A stretch of DNA of 64,000 bases from Acheta domesticus. Its lineage: Eukaryota; Arthropoda; Insecta; Orthoptera; Gryllidae. This document shows, piece after piece, positions 58,401 to 64,000 of the stretch. The stretch covers positions 102,386,271 through 102,450,270 of the forward strand of contig JAHLJT010008756.1 of assembly GCA_031308135.1 (NCBI GenBank), in the 5' to 3' direction. Both the position numbers and the translations under genes were made by a program. The notes beneath the pieces were generated by a model, which saw only the letters and a list, made by a program, of their open reading frames with translations, had not been told where the DNA came from and did not search any database. Numbering within the stretch: the first letter of the stretch is position 1; the number at the start of each line of letters is the position of its first letter.

Positions 58401-58872
58401 ATTTAGGATATCATGCGATTAAAATAAAGAAACGCTAGTTAAATTAAGATGATCATTAGATGTTCGCTAATTAAACAACAAGTCAAGAATGGAAATAAAA
58501 AAGTTAGTAACGATCACAATATTTCTTACGGAAGTTAAAGGATTATCCTAACTTCAGCACTGCTGGCACTAGTGGCAATGATTCTGCAAAGTGAATTAAG
58601 GGAAGAAATTTCCCTGGAGAAGTACCACGAATTGATTTCTTAAGGTGCACTCCAAAGAATCTAGATCCTTTTACCAAAATAATAATTTATATTTGTCGAC
58701 GGAAGCAAAAGATACTTCATCCTGGTACAGTCTATCTTGGATCATTTCTATGCATGTTATTCTCATTTATCGATTGAAAGATTTGTCTATCCGCTTCTGT
58801 GCATTTATTTATTATTTGTTTATTTTCAGGATCAGCGACCACAAGTACTATCCATTCCATCTTGATTTCTGA
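46143..58872 (+). CDS. AKR-3: aldo-keto reductase, complete, 7 exons, 316 aa
   Basis: NADPH-dependent AKR1-type reductase, tandem paralogue of AKR-2. Joined exons are 46143-46217, 46337-46504, 46736-46852, 47449-47640, 52522-52728, 52884-53032 and 58830-58872; intron positions and phases are identical to AKR-2. The tetrad Asp47, Tyr52, Lys81 and His114 is intact. The adenine-site motif reads [13 protein letters not shown], so the usual Glu272 is Gln. By hand count 53 of 316 residues differ from AKR-2, unevenly across exons (3 of 64 in exon 4, 6 of 13 in the last). An in-frame ATG at 46065 would add 26 residues, but it lies upstream of the shared initiator, so I chose 46143. The product is probably cytosolic; substrate unknown. 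Introns 4 and 6 are swollen by family H copies. Confidence 0.95.
46337..46504 (+). CDS. AKR-3 exon 2 (residues 26-81)
   Basis: Acceptor TTCCGTTAG, donor GTGAGA. DCAHVY carries Asp47 and Tyr52; the exon ends at Lys81. Five of 56 residues differ from AKR-2. Confidence 0.95.
46736..46852 (+). CDS. AKR-3 exon 3 (residues 82-120)
   Basis: Acceptor ATTTTTCAG, donor [17 protein letters not shown] contains catalytic His114. Confidence 0.95.
46962..47377. mobile_element. Long foldback MITE filling AKR-3 intron 3
   Basis: Two arms of about 195-207 bp (46962-47156 and 47171-47377) are inverted copies of high similarity around a 14-nt loop, with GGGAAC and GTTCCC at the apex. Arm sequence includes CCAGTTAAATAAAACGTTAC and CACCTAGACGAAA. 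Half of the same element lies in AKR-2 intron 2 (26649-26745). No coding capacity. Confidence 0.88.
47449..47640 (+). CDS. AKR-3 exon 4 (residues 121-184)
   Basis: Acceptor TTTCTCCAG, donor GTACAA. Encodes [13 protein letters not shown] to KPVTNQ; nearly identical to AKR-2 exon 4. Confidence 0.95.
47799..47930. repeat. Small inverted-repeat element in AKR-3 intron 4
   Basis: Outer imperfect arms (TTCGGGGTCGTAAGT and, inverted, ACTAATGACCCCGGA) enclose an inner hairpin AGCTGCTTAACT...AGTTAAGCTA. It may be a short MITE. No target duplication was identified. Confidence 0.45.
47931..48370 (+). other. AKR-3 intron 4, nothing recognised
   Basis: AT-rich intronic DNA between the small inverted repeat and a family H copy. 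Confidence 0.6.
48371..49571 (+). repeat. Family H copy, near full length, + orientation (AKR-3 intron 4)
   Basis: Left end TATTACTTTCTCGTAAACTT; short CGTCCGTCTGTC tract at about 48533; right end AGCACCACTAG at 49561-49571 followed by T. Confidence 0.85.
49572..50229 (+). other. AKR-3 intron 4 spacer with a 10-bp hairpin
   Basis: AT-rich. A perfect stem AAAAGACACG (50034-50043) pairs with CGTGTCTTTT (50057-50066) across 13 nt. Nothing else recognised. Confidence 0.6.
50230..51636 (-). repeat. Family H copy, full length, minus orientation (AKR-3 intron 4)
   Basis: Starts with the inverted right end (CTAGTGGTCCTACAG), includes an inverted (GTCY)n tract at 51428-51470, and ends in the inverted left terminus (GTATACGGGGATGTAAAAA). 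Confidence 0.87.
51637..52349 (+). other. AKR-3 intron 4, right part
   Basis: AT-rich with a C12-like homopolymer near 51729-51741 and T/C-rich sequence at 51820-51880. No gene or element recognised. Confidence 0.6.
52350..52447 (+). repeat. Two (TA)n microsatellites before AKR-3 exon 5
   Basis: (TA)n at 52350-52389 and 52411-52447 are separated by a 21-bp spacer with two AGGGG motifs. They sit 75-170 bp before the exon 5 acceptor. Confidence 0.95.
52522..52728 (+). CDS. AKR-3 exon 5 (residues 185-253)
   Basis: Acceptor TCTCTGTAG, donor GTGAGT. Encodes [29 protein letters not shown] and [12 protein letters not shown]. Confidence 0.95.
52884..53032 (+). CDS. AKR-3 exon 6 (residues 254-303 first 2 nt)
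   Basis: Acceptor TTTCAG, donor GTAAGT. Encodes [11 protein letters not shown] and RIIQN, with Gln at the usual Glu position. Fourteen of 50 residues differ from AKR-2. Confidence 0.95.
53033..53547 (+). other. AKR-3 intron 6, first part, nothing recognised
   Basis: AT-rich intronic sequence. The minus ORF 53101-53472 has no recognisable motif. Confidence 0.6.
53548..55075. repeat. Family H cluster: A left fragment, B left part, inverted right end
   Basis: 53548-53800 is a left fragment (GAAAGTTATATAATGCTGCGCG). 53851-54893 is subfamily B (CTCGCCTTACGAATACTTCG, GTCCGTCTCTGTCTGTCTGC). From 54896 an inverted right end (TTAGTGGTGCTGTAGAATGG) runs to about 55075. The left(+)/right(-) junction mirrors the one at 10147. 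Confidence 0.75.
55110..55185 (+). repeat. tRNA-like (pol III A/B box) SINE head, unit 1
   Basis: TTAGCTAAATGG (A-box-like, 55130) and TGTTCGAGTCT (B-box-like, 55169) are correctly ordered and about 38 nt apart. No convincing full cloverleaf, so a SINE head or decayed tRNA pseudogene is likelier than a functional tRNA. Confidence 0.4.
55330..55760 (+). repeat. Two related tRNA-like SINE units in tandem
   Basis: Unit 55330-55440 (GTTCGACCCTTATGGTGCTT, GTAGTGGTAT, CCGGCACGT, GAGGATCTGATTTCGG) and unit 55640-55755 (GTTCGACCCATATGGCGCTT, GTGGTGGTAT, CCGGAACGT, GAGGATCTAAGTTCGG) share order and spacing, about 310 bp apart. Both hold A- and B-box-like motifs. Confidence 0.6.
55761..56141 (+). other. 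AKR-3 intron 6 spacer, nothing recognised
   Basis: AT-rich sequence between the SINE-like units and the next family H copy. Confidence 0.6.
56142..57540 (-). repeat. Family H copy, near full length, minus orientation (AKR-3 intron 6)
   Basis: Starts inside the inverted right end (CACAATGGCACCGACTTTCC), contains a GACAGACAGACTGACG tract near 57290, and ends CGTATGTATACGGGAAAGTA followed by AAAA. Confidence 0.85.
57541..58829 (+). other. AKR-3 intron 6, last part, nothing recognised
   Basis: AT-rich intronic sequence before the acceptor TTTATTTTCAG. Confidence 0.6.
58830..58872 (+). CDS. AKR-3 exon 7 (C-terminus)
   Basis: Completes Trp303 and encodes [13 protein letters not shown] plus TGA. 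It lies 5.8 kb from exon 6, compared with 0.26 kb in AKR-2. Confidence 0.93.
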
Positions 58873-58891
58873 AGAAATTGTTCAACTATTT

Positions 58892-58923
58892 AATATATAT
58901 ATATATACTAGTATATATATATA

Positions 58924-58965
<42 letters not shown>
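58892..58965 (+). repeat. (TA)n microsatellite in AKR-3 3'UTR
   Basis: Nearly pure TA repeats with ACTAGT and TAGTATA interruptions start 20 nt after the stop codon. Confidence 0.95.
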
Positions 58966-58969
<4 letters not shown>

Positions 58970-58999
58970 CAAAGCAATAGTCAATGTGGTTTAATTGAA

Positions 59000-59005
59000 A
59001 ATAAA
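59000..59005 (+). promoter_or_regulatory. AKR-3 poly(A) signal AATAAA
   Basis: First canonical hexamer, about 128 nt after the stop codon. The distance is close to that in AKR-2 (124 nt). Confidence 0.65.
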
Positions 59006-59010
59006 GTTTT

Positions 59011-60466
59011 AATATTTGCCAAATTATGATTTATTATTGATTTTACCTGTCGCTTGTTTCAAGGAAAAAATCGAATTATTTGTTTCCTTCCGATTTCAAT
59101 TATAAAAACAGTGAATATGGAATAATGAAATATTTCGGAAATATTTTGAAAAAGGATAGCCAGTGTTTGTTTAAGGCAGACCTACACAGCATTTTGCACT
59201 TTCACTGACCTCAGGAGCTGCGTGCGGGCAACTCGGGTGCAAATGAGAAAATCGATGAAGGGTGGGGATGAGACCTAATCTAGGAGTGGGGACCACCAAT
59301 CAGAATGCGCAATTCGAAAGATAGCGCGTAAATTTAAAGAGCAATCAGCAAGAACATGACGGTCATATACAGTTCGAGTAATATTGTTTTGCATTATATT
59401 GCAAATGTTTGTTCTCGGTATATAACGGCGAAATATGAAACTACAACGAATTATACATATTAGATTTCGACACCAAGTATTATAATTGCTTGTAGGGTTT
59501 ATAATGTCATTCGCTTTGCTACGATGTAATCACAAATTTAGTGTTGTGTTAAACACAAAATTTTGATTCTGAATTGTTTTTGTTTGATGATGACAGCAAT
59601 AAACTATTTTTTATTAACTATGTTTAATTGAATAAGACGGTTCTCTCAAAACAAAAAATATTGTTCTTAAAAAATCATGATTATTTTCTGTTCTAATTTC
59701 TGACAAGAGAGTAGAGTCGAGTACGAGATAGTATAAAACATAAAGCCCTTTGCATTCTATTTAACCAATACCCATGATTATCTTGATGATGATTGTCCGT
59801 AACATATCGTCACAAAAGTTTGCTCGTTGATCTCTTTTATTCAGTTTCATAATAGGGAAAAATGGTCACAAATGTGCTATTAAACATTACCCTTCTTGGA
59901 ATTGCCACATATTCTATTTTATGTCAATCTTGATGTGAGAGATTGCTCTCATGATTTTGTACATTTTTCTATGATTTGGAGATTATAACATTCCTAGTGA
60001 ACAATCAATTATTAAATTGCAATTTTGTGTTAGATAGAATTAAATAATATTCTTTTCTTATATATAAGCATATATTTTAAAGCTATTGCTTTAAAATATT
60101 GCTCAAGAGTCACAATGAGCATGTTATTTTCTTTAAAAAAATTAGAAAATGAAAATACATACAGTGGTGGATACAAAGGTGGATATACAGTAGTGCACAG
60201 GACGTAAACAGTGAATTATGACCCTGGTAACTTGAAATACTAGGTATATTCCATTTAAACAAATGGGCATTTAATTTTGAAGCATGGATCATTATTAGAC
60301 GCCCAGGCATTCAATCTACGCGCCGCGTCGTGCTACGTCAGACTTCTCCCTCCCCGCAAAGCTTCCTACTCCCCACTACTTGCACTTTCGGCGCTGCCAC
60401 GGGCAGACGACCGGCTCGCAAGTGCAGAATGCCCGCGGGAGCAGGCGTTGTGCAGGTCTGGTTTAA
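59011..60466. other. Intergenic, nothing recognised
   Basis: AT-rich sequence, with a GC-richer patch at 60315-60455 that gives short ORFs without motifs. Confidence 0.55.
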
Positions 60467-60620
60467 GGGGTCATCCATAAATTACGTAACGCTAAAGGGG
60501 AAGGGAGGGGGTCTGAGGCAGCGTTACTCTGCATTACACAGAGACAGGGAAGTGCGTTACAAGGGGGAGGAGGGATTGAAAATACTCGAAATTTGCGTTA
60601 CGTAATTTATGGACAGCCAC
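60467..60620. mobile_element. MITE with 26-bp inverted termini and TAA duplication
   Basis: Left terminus includes TCCATAAATTACGTAACGC and the right terminus is its inverse (GCGTTACGTAATTTATGGA). TAA flanks both sides (60464-60466, 60621-60623). The centre is G-rich with GGGAGGGGG and GGGGGAGGAGGG. The TCCATAAATTACGTAACGC terminus is familiar from MITEs in many insect genomes. Confidence 0.85.
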
Positions 60621-60623
60621 TAA

Positions 60624-61489
60624 GATGCTGTGACTTAACGTTAGAAGTACATTTGAAAGATCCCCTAGAAGAGAAAGGAAATTGCAGATCGTCGTTATGT
60701 CTGAATGATGATGAAATTATGACACAGTGATTAAATAAATTGTTTGATACTTGATCATATATTGTATTTTAGTATGTTCTCCGGTTTTGAAAAATTGAGA
60801 AAAATGTCCCTTTTAAATTTTCTACAATTTTGATTAATATTCCTTTTTCACCCACGAGTTTTTTTCTACAAGTTAACTTTGATTAAAGATTATTTAAGAC
60901 GTAACTTTTTAATGCTCAATATTAGGCAAAACGTACGGTTTTAAAGTTGCTGAAAGTGATGATATTGCTGGCAAAATATTAGATGATGCCAAGTGTAATT
61001 CATAAAAATCTGCTGCGAAATTCCTTGCAAACGGAAGTATTGGCTCTCGACCTAGGAATCATGCTATAGTCAGCACTGATTCTCTTAGGGCACGAGAGAA
61101 AACCGCGACAAAAATGTAGATTATCAAACAGGTTTCGAATAATTTATATAAGGTTTATTTGGAAACACAAGCTCGACTAAATAAAACAGCTATATCTTAT
61201 CACCACCTCCATCTCAACATTAAACAACAATGAGTTTCTCAAATATCGATTGCGGCATTGTTGCCCAAATTTCAAATATGCTTTGAGAATTGCTTGAAAG
61301 AAATATATCAATAAATTGAGTATTCAAATTTAGTAAGAAGAAAAAAAGTGCGAAAAAGTCAAAATGGAATTAATATTGGGGTTCTCTATAGTAAATTAAA
61401 ATTAAACTAATAATTCTTCATATCATTCATACATTTTTCCCGTGGCCCGTAGTTGGTGTGAGACCTGTATATATTTCATTATTTTCAAG
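60624..61489. other. Intergenic, nothing recognised
   Basis: AT-rich sequence with no coding or repeat signature identified. Confidence 0.55.
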
Positions 61490-63219
61490 CAGAAATTCCG
61501 CAAAAACTACTCATTTTTTCAAAACAGTGTTCATGATTATTTTAAAAAGCAAATTTTGTACAACAGACATTGTCTGAGGCCAAAATCTCTATTTTCAATT
61601 CTGTAGTTTTAAATTATGGTTTTTGCTAATTTCGAAAAATCAGGGATTTCAACGAAAATGACACCTGCACCATTCTTTTAAACGTCCGTTGCACTATTTA
61701 ACAATAAAATAAAAACTAGTGGTGCTACAGAATGGCACAGACTTTCCCGTAATAGTTTTCAATTTTCTTGGGTCTTCGCTAGCTATTCGGAATTGCCACA
61801 AACTCTTTCTTGCCAACTGTCATCTATCACCGCCAAAAGTACATTTTTTTGTCATTTTCTTAATTTTTCGATTTCCTATTGGCAGAACGGAAACATTCAT
61901 TTTAGAATATTAAAGGACACAAAAACTTAGTCATAAATGGCAATTTTCTTTTAAAAATTATTGAGAAAATGGCGTTTTAGAGCTACTAAAAATGCGAAAT
62001 TTGAATTTTTTTCACAGAAAATTTTTGAGTTTTCAAAATTCTTTATTTGAAGTTATTTGAAGCGCATACACCCACAAATATAATAATGTTTACAAATTGT
62101 TGGTAATGTGCATATTAAAAATGTGAGAGATCTTTCAAAAAAATTACAATTATGTAATTTTTGAAAACACAAAAAAAATAACTCAAAATAAACTTTACGC
62201 TATACTAAAGAGTGTAATTAGCACTATCCGTTACATAAGTTTGAAGAAAAAAATTGCAGCCATATATGAGAAAATGGCGTTTGAGCGTTTCTGAAAATGC
62301 GAAATTTTGAACTACTTTTCACAGAAAACTGTTGGGTTTTCGAGAAACTTTACTTGACATTATTTAAAGCACATGTACTCGTAAATATAATAATGTGAAA
62401 AAATCACCGCTAATGTAAATATTATCGACGTGAGAAACGTGAAAAAATTTACATTATTGTAATTTTTGAAAAAAAACAACCTATAGAGCAATATGGCTTT
62501 TATGTCATCTGAAAGAGTACATTTACCACTATCCCTACCTAAAGTTTAAAGAAAAAATTTGGAGTGGTTTTTGAGAAAATCTTGTTTTTGTAATTTTTTT
62601 AAAATTGCACATATTGCACGAAAACTACTAAAATTTTGAAAAATATTTACATGACCTTTATGAAAGAACTCAATATGCAGAACAAATTTTATTTGAAGAA
62701 AAAATCTCTATCTTCAATTTTGTAGTTGGAGAAAGACGCCGAAAAAAAATCAAATTTTCACAATTTTCGATAATACAGTGTTCTTGAAAATCGGACCTAT
62801 GACATGTTAAAAAGTGTATTTTACTCTATTGATACAACAAATTTAAAGGAAAAATTTGGAGCAGTTTTTGAGAAAATTTTGAAGCCCCGGGGGGCTTCAT
62901 ATAAAATACCTCCAAATTTTGAAGAATCTTTTCAAAATCTCAAAGCTTCGACTAGAATCAGATCGACCGGGGAATATCCATTTTGGAAGAAATCGTACGT
63001 TTGGTTGAGGCGCTGGCAGTGTTCACAGACGGACAGACGGACGGACGGACAGACGGACGTTTTCCTTTCAATTGGTGTTTCGGTATCAAGGACCTAGAAA
63101 ACAAGGTTTCTGGGTACACTACGTGTTAGGGGATTTTTTTTCTTAATTTAGCAATTGGTTTTATCCACTTCTTCGTTTTCACGGCCTTCGTTTTTCGTCA
63201 CCAGGGTCCGGCAATAAGT
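61490..63219 (-). repeat. Family H, minus orientation: B inner fragment plus A copy
   Basis: 61490-61712 is the reverse of a subfamily B inner segment (compare 54300-54520). From 61716 the inverted right end CTAGTGGTGCTACAG starts an A copy that runs through an inverted (GTCY)n tract at 63030-63060 to the left-end zone near 63219. Confidence 0.8.
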
Positions 63220-63880
63220 TCGACTTAAGCCTGCCAGTAAGTGCCGCAAGAGGTTTATTAACAAATTTCCGGGCGTGAATATGCCACATCGGTCGACAAT
63301 TTTGAAGCTTGTAAAGAAACTTCGCACCCTAGGAATTTTAATAGACAAACAAGATTGCCATGTCCAGACAGTAGATAAGGTAAACGAAGTATCTGCCAGA
63401 TTACAACAATCTCCGAAAAAATATTTGAGGCGTCTATGGTTACTTTCAACGAGATTCGGCAACTGCTCGCACTGCAGTTCCAACCATGAACTTTTTAAAT
63501 ATTTTTTTTAGTGATGATCCAATAATTAGCCGTGAATTATGGCCTCCTACATCACCTGATCTGACTCCTTATGACTTTTTCCTTTGGGGGTACTTGAAAG
63601 ATCAGGTGTATGCCGAAAACCCACATTCAGAGGAAAAGCTTCGGCGCTCTATTGAAGAGAAAATCGCAGCAATACTTCGAGACTTGCTTGAAAGGGTAAA
63701 TCACAATATGTTCCGGAGGTGACAAGAATGCATGCGAGCCAAAGGACACCGCTTTCAGCGTCGATGAAGGTAACATTAGCGCAGCAGGGGTTGTCGACCG
63801 ATGTGGCATATTCACGCCCGGAAATTTGTTAATAAACCTCTTGTGGCACTTACTGGCAGACTTAAGTCGAACTTATTGCC
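63220..63880 (+). pseudogene. Mariner-like transposase fragment inside a palindrome
   Basis: N-terminal HTH-like sequence (CRKRFINKFPGVNMPHRSTI, LKLVKKLRTLGILIDKQ, 63242-63352) then, from about 63503, the C-terminal part DDPIISRELWPPTSPDLTPY, DFFLWGYLKDQVY and QECMRAKGHRFQRR. A TGA interrupts the last block. The middle of the catalytic domain is missing. The first 80 bp of coding sequence (63220-63299) recur inverted at 63791-63870, so both ends of the unit are mirror copies. Same group as 6243-6962. Confidence 0.8.
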
Positions 63881-64000
63881 GGGCCCTGGTGACGAAAAAG
63901 TGGATAAATCCAGTTGCTTAGTATTGAAAATATCCCTCTAACGTGGTGTAGTAAGAATTCATGATTTGAGCGTGTTTCGTGCCGAAAAATCGATTGATGG
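63881..64000 (+). repeat. Family H left-end segment, + orientation, cut by window edge
   Basis: CCCTGGTGACGAAAAAGTGG then CGTGGTGTAGTAAGAATTC and CCGAAAAATCGATTGATGG. It is the mirror of 63100-63219 and continues beyond the window. Confidence 0.75.

Noticed and set aside
60277..60605. ORFs across the GC-rich patch and MITE
   Set aside because: They run through MITE termini and show no domain.

Overview
The window is nuclear DNA from an arthropod, most likely an insect with a large, AT-rich, transposon-laden genome. The signs are split genes with GT-AG introns, poly(A) signals, a TATA-box promoter, and Tc1/mariner, hAT, non-LTR and MITE-type repeats of the kind common in insects. The species cannot be told from the sequence. 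There are no prokaryotic operons, rRNA genes or CRISPR arrays.

The only host genes I can support are three head-to-tail aldo-keto reductases (AKR family 1, aldose-reductase-like), all on the + strand. AKR-1 (895-2891) is only its last two exons; the rest lies left of the window. AKR-2 (CDS 22119-30801) and AKR-3 (CDS 46143-58872) are complete. Each has seven coding exons with identical intron positions and phases, a 316-residue product, an intact Asp-Tyr-Lys-His catalytic tetrad and about 83% protein identity to the other. They are recent tandem duplicates, presumably soluble NADPH-dependent carbonyl reductases. Their introns differ mainly because different transposons inserted in them.

Most other structure is mobile DNA. 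The dominant component is a repeat family of about 1.4 kb, here called family H. Its left end is TTTTTACTTTCCCGTATAC, it has an internal (GTCY)n tract, and its right end is CACTAG or CACTAA followed by T. It resembles DINE-1/HINE-type non-autonomous Helitron-like elements. Copies lie at about 9.9-12.3, 17.0, 24.1-25.0, 28.0-29.4, 35.1-35.5, 36.4-37.9, 48.4-49.6, 50.2-51.6, 53.5-55.1, 56.1-57.5 and 61.5-64 kb. Other elements are Tc1-like copies (9035-9435, 15126-16363, about 31450-32340 minus strand), mariner-like transposase remnants (6243-6962, 63220-63880), a LINE 3' half with a (TAA)n tail (19561-21498, minus), a nested hAT-like element (28228-28537), a candidate solo LTR (39470-39983), and foldback MITEs in AKR introns (26833-27100, 46962-47377) and near 60.5 kb.

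The points most worth a second look are: the very different codon composition of AKR-1 and AKR-2; the shared initiator/5'UTR block of AKR-2 and AKR-3, with a TATA box only in AKR-2; uneven exon divergence between AKR-2 and AKR-3; the family H repeats and their head-to-head rearrangements; and several perfect palindromes. I found no convincing new multi-gene system. All coordinates were read by hand; repeat boundaries are approximate unless a duplication or terminal motif is cited.
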